Below are positions 1 through 5,205 of a stretch of DNA of 5,205 nt, piece after piece. The notes beneath the pieces were generated by a model. That model did no database searches. It saw nothing but the letters and a program-made list of their open reading frames with translations, and had not been told where the DNA came from. The translations under genes and the position numbers were made by a program. The stretch lies in assembly GCA_003643975.1 (NCBI GenBank), contig QNAR01000133.1, forward strand, positions 1 to 5,205, read 5' to 3'. Position 1 is the first letter of the stretch. Every line of letters starts with the position of its first letter. The stretch comes from Thermotogae bacterium. GTDB lineage: Bacteria; Thermotogota; Thermotogae; Petrotogales; Kosmotogaceae.

Positions 1-593
1 ACATTGGTGGGCTTGAAAGAGTTTTGAAAATCACCGGAAAAACAAAAGTTTTCACAGGTCCGGGTTGTCTTTTGCCACGATACAGCGGCCCAAGGCGTGC
101 GGGGCCTCCCGAAGCCAAGAAACATTATGAAAGTCTTGGTGCCAATTTTGAAGAAATCAGCCAGTTCAGCTCGCCAGAAGAAAACATCTTCTTCCTTCCT
201 GCAGTTCCTTTCAGGACTTCAGAAAGGCCCCCGGTGAAATTCAAACGGATGGGCGGTGAGGAAAGGATTCGTGATCTCTTTGAAGATGAGCTTGGGTTAA
301 TCGTTGTTGAAAAAGGCGAAGCAACCTTGTTCACTGGTTGTTCTCATAGGGGAATTGGCAACATACTGCTGGAAGCCGTCGGGCACAAAAAAATAAAAAC
401 AGTTGTTGGAGGTCTCCATCTATTATACAAATCACGTTCTGAAATTGAAGAAGTTTGTCAATTAATCAAAGAACTATATGTGGAAAACTTTTACATAGGG
501 CATTGCACAGGAGATCTGGCAATAAAAACCTTTACTGAAAAGCTACCCGTTATTGTAGAGGAGTTAAAAGCCTGGAAAACAATCAAACTATGA
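1..593 (+). CDS. Metallo-beta-lactamase-fold hydrolase, DHPS-like family (5'-truncated)
   Basis: Likely a cytoplasmic metal-dependent hydrolase of the branch often annotated '7,8-dihydropterin-6-methyl-4-(beta-D-ribofuranosyl)aminobenzene-5'-phosphate synthase' (COG1237-like). The true substrate in bacteria is not known. The reading frame is open from the window edge: the first full codons (base 3 on) read IGGLERVLK, which fits the region just after the metal-binding HxHxDH motif (DHxGGL), so the N-terminus and that motif lie outside. A TTG at base 24 is an internal codon, not the start. Visible landmarks are GCSHRGIGN (histidine codon 345-347), VVGGLHLL (histidine 417-419) and IGHCTG (histidine 501-503). 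GCSH and GHCTG are the expected C-terminal metal-ligand motifs of this branch. About 197 residues are visible of the roughly 260 usual. It ends in TGA at 591-593, one base from the stop of the convergent proC. Family assignment is firm; the specific reaction is not. Confidence 0.85.
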   Translation, partial: IGGLERVLKITGKTKVFTGPGCLLPRYSGPRRAGPPEAKKHYESLGANFEEISQFSSPEENIFFLPAVPFRTSERPPVKFKRMGGEERIRDLFEDELGLIVVEKGEATLFTGCSHRGIGNILLEAVGHKKIKTVVGGLHLLYKSRSEIEEVCQLIKELYVENFYIGHCTGDLAIKTFTEKLPVIVEELKAWKTIKL

Positions 594-594
594 C

Positions 595-1404
595 TTACAA
601 ACTTTTTTCTATCTCCTCGTTGATTTTTCCAGCTCTGATATAGGTATCCAAAATGGTTTTCATGATAGTGCCCCGTAAACCCTCTCTTTCAAGGGAATAA
701 ATTCCTTCGATAGTGGTACCCGAAGGTGATGTCACGAGGTGGCGGAACTCTCCCGGGTGGTTGCCTTTTACTTTCAGGAGTTCCACAGAACCGATGATGG
801 TGTCGAGGATTAGCTCTCTCGCTTTATCATAAGAAAGCCCCATTTTAAGGCCAATATCTATCAAAGCCTCTACAATTACGAAAATAAATGCAGGACCACT
901 TCCGCTCAATGCTGTTACCGCTGCGAAATCCCTTTCTTTGACCTCAACTGTGTTTCCAATAGCACCAAGCAACTCTAAAACCAAATCCCTCTCATTTTTC
1001 GAAACAGCTGATGAGAAGCTAACTCCAGTAACACCTTTGCCTATCATTCCCGGAATGTTGGGCATAATTCGTACAACTTTCTCTACATTCAATTCTTCCT
1101 CTATAACCTTTATGGAAATTCCTGCCATCGTGCTGACCACAACTTTACCTGTAAAATCCACTTCCTTTATCTGCTCGAAAAGAGCAGAAACGTCTTGTGG
1201 CTTGACGGCCAGGAAAACGATTTTGGCTTGTTCACAAACCTCAGCGCCGCTGCTGCAACATACAACGTTGCCGAGCTCCCGGTAAGGGTCAAGTTTTTGA
1301 GGCGATCTGTTGAAAACATACAGCTTTAGTGGCGATTCCATTTGTAAAAAGCGCTTCAAAAGAATGCTCCCGATATTTCCTATACCTATAATACCTACTT
1401 TCAT
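595..1404 (-). CDS. proC: Pyrroline-5-carboxylate reductase
   Basis: Catalyses the last step of proline synthesis, NAD(P)H-dependent reduction of 1-pyrroline-5-carboxylate to L-proline, in the cytoplasm. The 269-residue product has the usual family length and all landmarks: a Rossmann GxGxxG at residues 7-12 (GIGNIG), NRS at 32-34 after the second strand (often seen in NADPH-using forms), AVKPQ at 66-70, an STMAGI segment at 91-96, RIMPNIP at 112-118, the signature TALSGSGPAF at 164-173 and VTSPSGTT at 224-231 in the C-terminal dimerisation/substrate domain. The start is ATG at 1404. An in-frame GTG at 1413 would add three residues, but it is part of the Shine-Dalgarno sequence, so it is rejected. 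The gene stands alone on this strand, with its own promoter in the divergent region. Its stop is TAA at 597-595, and no terminator hairpin is evident between it and gene 1. Confidence 0.96.
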   Translation of the reverse strand: MKVGIIGIGNIGSILLKRFLQMESPLKLYVFNRSPQKLDPYRELGNVVCCSSGAEVCEQAKIVFLAVKPQDVSALFEQIKEVDFTGKVVVSTMAGISIKVIEEELNVEKVVRIMPNIPGMIGKGVTGVSFSSAVSKNERDLVLELLGAIGNTVEVKERDFAAVTALSGSGPAFIFVIVEALIDIGLKMGLSYDKARELILDTIIGSVELLKVKGNHPGEFRHLVTSPSGTTIEGIYSLEREGLRGTIMKTILDTYIRAGKINEEIEKSL

Positions 1405-1410
1405 TTCTCT

Positions 1411-1416
1411 CACCTC
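1411..1416 (-). promoter_or_regulatory. Ribosome binding site of proC (fixes the start)
   Basis: On the minus strand GAGGTG lies six bases upstream of the ATG at 1404, an ideal spacing. The last three bases of this site form the in-frame GTG that would otherwise look like an upstream start. Using that GTG would leave no ribosome binding site at a sensible distance, so ATG 1404 is preferred. Confidence 0.8.
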
Positions 1417-1433
1417 TATGATTTATGGTTCCA

Positions 1434-1463
1434 ATTATACACAATATGTGGTAGGTATTACAA
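1434..1463 (-). promoter_or_regulatory. Putative sigma-70 promoter for proC
   Basis: Reading the minus strand, TTGTAA (1463-1458, 4 of 6 matches to the -35 consensus) is followed after 18 bases by a perfect TATAAT (1439-1434). Transcription would start near 1427, giving a leader of about 20 bases that contains the ribosome binding site. A short inverted repeat CACA-ATA-TGTG (1440-1450) lies in the spacer and may be chance. Seen by eye only. Confidence 0.5.
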
Positions 1464-1470
1464 ACAATAT

Positions 1471-1501
1471 TCGACATTTTTCGAAAAACACTCTATATAA
1501 T
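1471..1501 (+). promoter_or_regulatory. Putative sigma-70 promoter for the PAS-GAF-GGDEF gene
   Basis: TCGACA at 1471-1476 matches the -35 consensus TTGACA at five of six bases. Downstream, TATATAAT at 1494-1501 offers two registers for the -10: TATATA with a 17-base spacer, or a perfect TATAAT (1496-1501) with a 19-base spacer. Transcription would begin near 1506-1508, giving a leader of about 55 bases. The spacer holds a perfect palindrome, listed separately. The promoter diverges from that of proC, with the two -35 boxes only about 7 bases apart, so regulators or polymerase binding could affect both genes. Confidence 0.5.
1477..1488. repeat. 12-base perfect palindrome inside promoter spacer
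   Basis: TTTTTCGAAAAA is perfectly self-complementary and sits between the -35 and -10 elements proposed for the cyclase gene. A dimeric repressor bound here would block that promoter. No known operator consensus is recognised, and in such AT-rich DNA a T-run followed by an A-run can arise by chance. Confidence 0.4.
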
Positions 1502-1550
1502 TCACCAAAAACTCTCATGATAATTGGTAAAATAATTATAAAAAGTAGAC

Positions 1551-1557
1551 AGGGGTG
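1551..1557 (+). promoter_or_regulatory. Ribosome binding site of the PAS-GAF-GGDEF gene
   Basis: AGGGGTG lies five bases before the ATG at 1563. It is a variant of the GGAGGTG used elsewhere in the window and supports this start rather than any internal methionine. Confidence 0.7.
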
Positions 1558-1562
1558 TTTAG

Positions 1563-3671
1563 ATGTTTGAAAAGCTGGATTCATCCTTTTTGAAATGTCT
1601 TCTCCAAAAGCAAAAAAATGCACTGCTGCTTTTTGATGCGCAGGGTAAGCTAAAAGCCTGGAATAATAGTGCGCTCGAAATTATAGGACTTCAAAATAAA
1701 GAACTCGAGAACTTGACTTTTACGGGCTTATTCGTTACACCAAATTCCGAAAAAGTCCTTTCCAGTCTCTTGAAGGGGAAAAGGAACTCCATCTGCTTTG
1801 AAGCGGTTCTGAACGCTGAGAAATCTTTGGAAGTTGATTGTGAATCCATCAAAGCTCCTTCCAGCCAAACCTTTGTGCTTTGTACATTTCGCCCTTCTTC
1901 AAGCAGGGAGACCGATTTTGGCAAAATAACCGAAGTTGAAAACTGGTTCAATGTCCTGGCAGAGACAGCCCCAATGGCCATTTTGATCTATCAAAATAAC
2001 AAATGGATCTATGCAAATTCCATGGCTGAAAAAATAAGCGGCTACACAAAAAAAGAACTGCAATCAATGAACTTCTGGGAGCTCGTTAAATCAGATTACA
2101 GGCAATTTGTCAAGGAAACCGGCGCCAAAAGACAAAAAGGCGAGAAAAGTACAGAGTGCTATGAATTGGAGATAATCAACAAAGCTGGCAAAACGAAATG
2201 GTTGTACCTGACAAGCGATACCACAGTGTACAAGGGTAAACCGGCAGGTATCGTTGTAGCTATGGATATTACCACACAAAAAGAGATTGAAAAGGCCCTA
2301 AGGGAAAGCGAAGAGAAATTCCACAAGTACTTCGAAATGGCACAAGTTATAAACCTCGTTCTCGATAAAAAAGGAAATGTTAAGCTCATTAACAAAAAGG
2401 GAATAAACCTTCTTGGCTATGAAAAAAAGGAAATAATCGGGAAAAACTGGTTTAAATTCATTCCGGATAACGTGAAAGAAGAAGTCAAAGCTGTATTTGA
2501 AAAGTTGCTAAAGGACCCATCTAAAGCAGGTTTTTTTGAAAACCCCATAATTGACGCTAAAGGAAATAAAATAATGATTTCCTGGAGAAATGCTGTTATT
2601 TACAACGAAAAAGAAGAGATTGAAGCGGTTTTATCTTCGGGAATGGATGTCACACGTGAAAAGGAAATGCTCGAACAAATCAATAAATATAAAAACCTTT
2701 ACGAAGTGCTTCTTGAAATCACTTCCGCTGCGCTGAAAAAGGGCTGGACAGAAGAGGATTATCAATCTCTTCTTGAAAAAATAGTGAATGTGATTCCAGA
2801 AGCTCAGGCAGGGAGCGCTGTCATTAAGAACGATGGCCGATTTTATTTTGTTGCCAGTGTTGGCTATGATTTTGAGAAATTGCGCAAAATAAGCTTCTCA
2901 GAACGGGAAATCATGAGCTATTCAAGCCAACCCACTTTTGTAAGGTTTTCCGAAATTGGGTTTAAAAGAGAAGACAAGAGAAATGAGATATTTAAACAAA
3001 TAGGTACTACAAGAATAAAGTCTGTTTTGATTATTCCCATATATATTGGAAAAGAACCAGTCAGCATTATTTTCCTTGACAATTTCGATAGCTACGAAGC
3101 TTTTGATGATATCGAGCTAGAATTCGCCAAACTGATAAAAAGGCATATGGAGCTGCTCCTGTTAAAAGTCAAGACAGAGAACCAGCTTCTCTATGCAACG
3201 GAACACGACCCACTGACCGGCGTTCTAAATAGGCGCGCCTTTGCGAAAATGGCCGAAGGGATAATCAATTTATCGAAGCGGTATGGTCACACTTTCAGTG
3301 TCATGTATCTTGACTGTGATGGATTCAAACAAGTGAACGACAGCTACGGACATGATATTGGGGACATTCTTTTAAACAGGATCTGCCGACGTATTGAAAG
3401 GCTAATAAGAGAAAGCGATATCTTTGCAAGAGTCGGAGGCGATGAATTCCTGATCCTTCTGCCTGAAACAGGGTCTGAAAGCGCAAAAATGTTGTCTGAA
3501 CGCATTAAAAACATCTTGAGCAAAGAATTCGTTATAAACAACCATAAAGTAAAGATCTCAATGAGCATAGGCATAGCTTCTTTTCCCAAAGATGGCGAAG
3601 ATATAGAAACCCTAACGCAACTTGCGGATAGGAGAATGTATCTGTCAAAGAAAAACACCAAAACAAGATAA
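1563..3671 (+). CDS. PAS-PAS-PAS-GAF-GGDEF diguanylate cyclase, soluble sensor
   Basis: Predicted to make cyclic di-GMP from two GTP in the cytoplasm. No membrane segment or signal peptide is visible in its 702 residues. Order: a divergent PAS-like domain (about 12-110), PAS 2 (about 126-238, starting WFNVLAETAP and ending VVAMDITTQKEIE), PAS 3 (about 248-364, ending SSGMDVTREKE), a helical linker, a GAF-like domain (about 378-535), then GGDEF (about 543-699). The catalytic domain opens with DPLTGVLNRRAF (549-560). It has the metal-site region LDCDGFKQVND (583-593; D584), N592 and D601 in the usual guanine-contact positions, and an intact GGDEF at 625-629. R616-E-S-D619 is the RxxD inhibitory site at the canonical distance, so product feedback is expected. 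No EAL or HD-GYP domain follows, so it should be synthase only. The PAS and GAF ligands cannot be told from sequence; no CXXCH or Cys cluster is seen. It has its own promoter and is probably monocistronic, although no clear terminator follows the TAA. Confidence 0.95.
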   Translation: MFEKLDSSFLKCLLQKQKNALLLFDAQGKLKAWNNSALEIIGLQNKELENLTFTGLFVTPNSEKVLSSLLKGKRNSICFEAVLNAEKSLEVDCESIKAPSSQTFVLCTFRPSSSRETDFGKITEVENWFNVLAETAPMAILIYQNNKWIYANSMAEKISGYTKKELQSMNFWELVKSDYRQFVKETGAKRQKGEKSTECYELEIINKAGKTKWLYLTSDTTVYKGKPAGIVVAMDITTQKEIEKALRESEEKFHKYFEMAQVINLVLDKKGNVKLINKKGINLLGYEKKEIIGKNWFKFIPDNVKEEVKAVFEKLLKDPSKAGFFENPIIDAKGNKIMISWRNAVIYNEKEEIEAVLSSGMDVTREKEMLEQINKYKNLYEVLLEITSAALKKGWTEEDYQSLLEKIVNVIPEAQAGSAVIKNDGRFYFVASVGYDFEKLRKISFSEREIMSYSSQPTFVRFSEIGFKREDKRNEIFKQIGTTRIKSVLIIPIYIGKEPVSIIFLDNFDSYEAFDDIELEFAKLIKRHMELLLLKVKTENQLLYATEHDPLTGVLNRRAFAKMAEGIINLSKRYGHTFSVMYLDCDGFKQVNDSYGHDIGDILLNRICRRIERLIRESDIFARVGGDEFLILLPETGSESAKMLSERIKNILSKEFVINNHKVKISMSIGIASFPKDGEDIETLTQLADRRMYLSKKNTKTR

Positions 3672-3754
3672 CTATACTTACCTTTTTTAATTAGCCTCCA
3701 TTGGTACTTCTTAAATGAGACAATAACGTGATAAAATTTGTTGAGGCTGTTTAC
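3672..3754. other. 83-base intergenic gap, no clear terminator
   Basis: This gap separates the cyclase from the DUF1175 gene. It contains a T-run at 3683-3688, but no GC-rich stem precedes it, so it does not look like an intrinsic terminator. An extended -10 look-alike (TGA-TAAAAT, 3729-3737) is present, but transcription from it would start near 3744, inside the ribosome binding site, so it is a doubtful promoter for the next gene. Read-through from the cyclase gene is possible. Confidence 0.5.
3743..3746 (+). promoter_or_regulatory. Ribosome binding site of the DUF1175 gene (decides the start)
   Basis: GAGG lies eight bases before ATG 3755. The alternative in-frame GTG at 3728 has only a weak GAGA upstream and would put nine residues, including an acidic one, before the hydrophobic segment. 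ATG 3755 gives a conventional MKN start to a membrane anchor. Confidence 0.55.
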
Positions 3755-4741
3755 ATGAAAAACATATTTTTATATTTATTTTATTTTTTATTCTCATTTG
3801 TAGTGTTGTATTTACTATATCAAGCGGGCGGGGTTATCAGGCATCCTCCGGTTATTGAATCTTCTTACGTCATAGGAGAAAAACTAATCCTGAAACTTCC
3901 ACGCCTTAAATACGAAAAGCTCCACAACATTTCTCATTCAAGAGGTTTGGAGCTTGAAAACCGCATTTTGAACCTCGAAGGCGATAAATACATATTCAGA
4001 ATAATTGCTGAAAAAGGCTCCATATCTCTTGATTTTGATGGACTGTACAGATATTCCAAAAGCTATGAATTTATCTTTAAACCCTGGCAAGATGAAGACA
4101 AAGACGGATATCCTGATTCCATGGTACTGCACGGTGAAGACAAAGAGAATTTCATAAACTGGTTCCTCAACATAGCCATATATCAGTTTTTGAACCCATC
4201 GCCGAAATGGCCGTCCAACCAAAGGGATTGCGCGGGATTGATTCGCTTCGCTTTCAAGGAAGCACTCAAAAAACACGACGAGAACTGGTATCAGTACACA
4301 GGAATAGACCCGGAACTATGGTATGAAAAAACCGGAGTTGACTTAAAAAAAATTCCAGACATCCAGGCTTATAATTATCCTGACGTACCGGGAGCTGGCA
4401 CCCATATATTTCTTTCGGATGAATCGAAGCTGAGCACCTTTGCCAACGCTTATACCCTTTTAAAATACAATACCGGATTTGTAAGCCGCAACCTCGAAGA
4501 CGCACAGCCAGGTGATGTTCTGTTCTTCCAGCATTCCAATCCTGTAACCTTTCATTCGATGATCTTCACAGGTGATGGCCTGATTTACCACACTGGTCCC
4601 AATTCTGCTAACGACCCGGGAAAGATAAAACTCTGGAAAGTGGAAGACTATTTAAGGCTCATGCCGGTGCAGTGGCTGCCGATTCCAAAGAATACCTACT
4701 TTCTCGGAGTGTACCGCTTCAAAATATTGGGAAACCTATAG
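3755..4741 (+). CDS. DUF1175 (YfaT-type) membrane-anchored protein, papain-like Cys/His motifs
   Basis: A 328-residue protein resembling E. coli YfaT; the family has no established biochemical role. A hydrophobic segment at residues 4-22 follows MKN and lacks a convincing cleavage site, so it is probably a signal anchor with the rest outside the cytoplasm. Residues 30-110 look beta-rich and resemble nothing known. A DxDxDG loop follows (D113, D115, D117, G118, D121), like a calcium-binding loop. The DUF1175 core runs from about 129 to the end: ENFINWFLNIA, PSPKW, then RDCAGLIRFAFKEAL (157-171) and KHDENW, which I recognise from YfaT. C159 in DCAGLIRF, QPGDVLFF (251-258), H267 in FHSMIF and YHTG (278-281) follow the order seen in NlpC/P60-type peptidases and amidases, so C159 and H267 may be catalytic; this is inference. 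The next gene starts 24 bases downstream, so the two are probably co-transcribed. Elsewhere DUF1175 genes neighbour bacterial alpha-2-macroglobulin genes. Confidence 0.82.
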   Translation: MKNIFLYLFYFLFSFVVLYLLYQAGGVIRHPPVIESSYVIGEKLILKLPRLKYEKLHNISHSRGLELENRILNLEGDKYIFRIIAEKGSISLDFDGLYRYSKSYEFIFKPWQDEDKDGYPDSMVLHGEDKENFINWFLNIAIYQFLNPSPKWPSNQRDCAGLIRFAFKEALKKHDENWYQYTGIDPELWYEKTGVDLKKIPDIQAYNYPDVPGAGTHIFLSDESKLSTFANAYTLLKYNTGFVSRNLEDAQPGDVLFFQHSNPVTFHSMIFTGDGLIYHTGPNSANDPGKIKLWKVEDYLRLMPVQWLPIPKNTYFLGVYRFKILGNL

Positions 4742-4753
4742 CAGGAATCTTTT

Positions 4754-4760
4754 GGAGGTG
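4754..4760 (+). promoter_or_regulatory. Strong ribosome binding site of the secreted-protein gene
   Basis: GGAGGTG, the strongest such site in the window, lies five bases upstream of ATG 4766 and fixes that start. No promoter is visible in the 24-base gap after the DUF1175 stop, so the gene is probably translated from a shared message. Confidence 0.85.
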
Positions 4761-4765
4761 GGGAA

Positions 4766-5205
4766 ATGAAACGCTTATTGAGTATTGTACTTTTGATTGT
4801 TGTAGCAGCAACACTTTCATTTGCTTTTGAAGTAATCGATAGTCACGGAAGGGCATTTGAAGGTATATTCTACGAATATATTCCAGGAGAAGGGAAAAAC
4901 CCGAGGATCGCACCAGAGCTATACGAAGAAAAAATATCCGTGAAAGCCTATTACCTCTCGCCAAAAAACCTGTTTGGCGCAGTTCATTTATCTGACATCG
5001 CCCTTCCAGATGCTCCATCAACCGAAACGGAATTTGTGGCTCATTCAGGAACGAGAATTGAATTATCATCGGAATTTCTGGGAAATTTCTCGCTTGTTCA
5101 GATAACCACCGAAAAAATGAGCAGAAAATTTCTTTACCTGCGCAAAACACTGACGCCAAAAGCCATTATCTTCGGCAATAAGGTCATATTAAAGCTCTGG
5201 AACAG
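4766..5205 (+). CDS. Secreted protein, 3'-truncated; candidate alpha-2-macroglobulin-like partner of DUF1175
   Basis: The frame is open from ATG 4766 to the right edge: 146 complete codons plus two bases, no stop. The N-terminus is a classic signal peptide: MKR, a hydrophobic run (residues 4-17) and a likely signal peptidase I site after SFA (A20, mature F21). There is no lipobox cysteine, so it is not a lipoprotein, unlike the lipidated E. coli alpha-2-macroglobulin. The mature part alternates short hydrophobic strands with charged turns (for example KISVKAYYL, RIELSSEFLG, RKFLYLRKTL, KVILKLW), suggesting beta-sandwich domains facing the periplasm or outer face. I recognise no family motif in the visible part, and the thioester (CxEQ) and bait regions of an alpha-2-macroglobulin would be far downstream. 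The functional guess rests on the DUF1175 neighbour. The coding call itself is firm: strong ribosome binding site, signal peptide and unbroken frame. Confidence 0.6.
   Translation, partial: MKRLLSIVLLIVVAATLSFAFEVIDSHGRAFEGIFYEYIPGEGKNPRIAPELYEEKISVKAYYLSPKNLFGAVHLSDIALPDAPSTETEFVAHSGTRIELSSEFLGNFSLVQITTEKMSRKFLYLRKTLTPKAIIFGNKVILKLWN

Noticed and set aside
24..26. TTG as the start of the hydrolase gene
   Set aside because: The frame is open to the window edge and the upstream codons encode the family's GGL segment, so the gene is truncated by the window rather than starting here.
938..1285. 115-codon open frame on the plus strand inside proC
   Set aside because: It is an antisense shadow of a clear proC. 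Its product is Ser/Thr-rich with no family features.
1440..1450. CACAATATGTG inverted repeat in the proC promoter spacer as an operator
   Set aside because: The arms are only four bases, expected by chance in AT-rich DNA, and it matches no regulator site I recognise.
1502..1562. Riboswitch in the cyclase leader, for example a cyclic di-GMP aptamer
   Set aside because: The leader is only about 55 bases, AT-rich, with just a weak ACCAA/TTGGT pairing (1504-1508 and 1524-1528) and no conserved aptamer core.
3729..3737. Extended -10 like TGATAAAAT as promoter of the DUF1175 gene
   Set aside because: The predicted transcription start would fall within the ribosome binding site (3743-3746), and no decent -35 lies at the right distance.
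4719..5159. 146-codon open frame on the minus strand
   Set aside because: It overlaps the secreted-protein gene, which has a strong ribosome binding site and a signal peptide. The minus-strand product has no recognisable features and no ribosome binding site context.

Overview
The window reads as a stretch of ordinary bacterial chromosome, moderately AT-rich and densely coded. Strong GGAGGTG-type ribosome binding sites, Lys/Glu-rich proteins and a DUF1175 gene followed directly by a secreted-protein gene suggest a member of the Thermotogota, perhaps close to Kosmotoga or Mesotoga. That assignment is inference from style and gene content. No rRNA, tRNA, CRISPR, insertion sequence or integration signature was seen.

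Layout. (1) Bases 1-593, plus strand: the C-terminal three quarters or so of a metallo-beta-lactamase-fold hydrolase of the dihydropterin/DHPS-like branch, cut by the left window edge. (2) Bases 595-1404, minus strand: a complete proC, pyrroline-5-carboxylate reductase, whose stop lies one base from the stop of gene 1 (tail-to-tail). (3) Bases 1405-1562: a 158-base AT-rich divergent intergenic region with a plausible promoter on each strand and a 12-base perfect palindrome inside the plus-strand promoter spacer. (4) Bases 1563-3671, plus strand: a soluble 702-residue PAS-PAS-PAS-GAF-GGDEF diguanylate cyclase with an intact active site and inhibitory site. (5) Bases 3755-4741, plus strand: a membrane-anchored DUF1175 (YfaT-type) protein with a papain/NlpC-P60-like Cys/His pattern. 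(6) Bases 4766-5205, plus strand: the start of a secreted protein with a clear signal peptide, running off the right edge.

Function. The left half is housekeeping: proline synthesis and a metal-dependent hydrolase. The cyclase is a one-protein sensor that would turn cytoplasmic signals into cyclic di-GMP. The last two genes form a tight pair (24-base gap). In proteobacteria DUF1175 genes travel with the bacterial alpha-2-macroglobulin gene (yfaS/yfaT in E. coli, the mag operon in Pseudomonas), so the cut-off gene may be an alpha-2-macroglobulin-like or partner envelope protein. The DUF1175 call rests on sequence motifs. The alpha-2-macroglobulin link rests on gene context only, because the visible 146 residues show no diagnostic motif.
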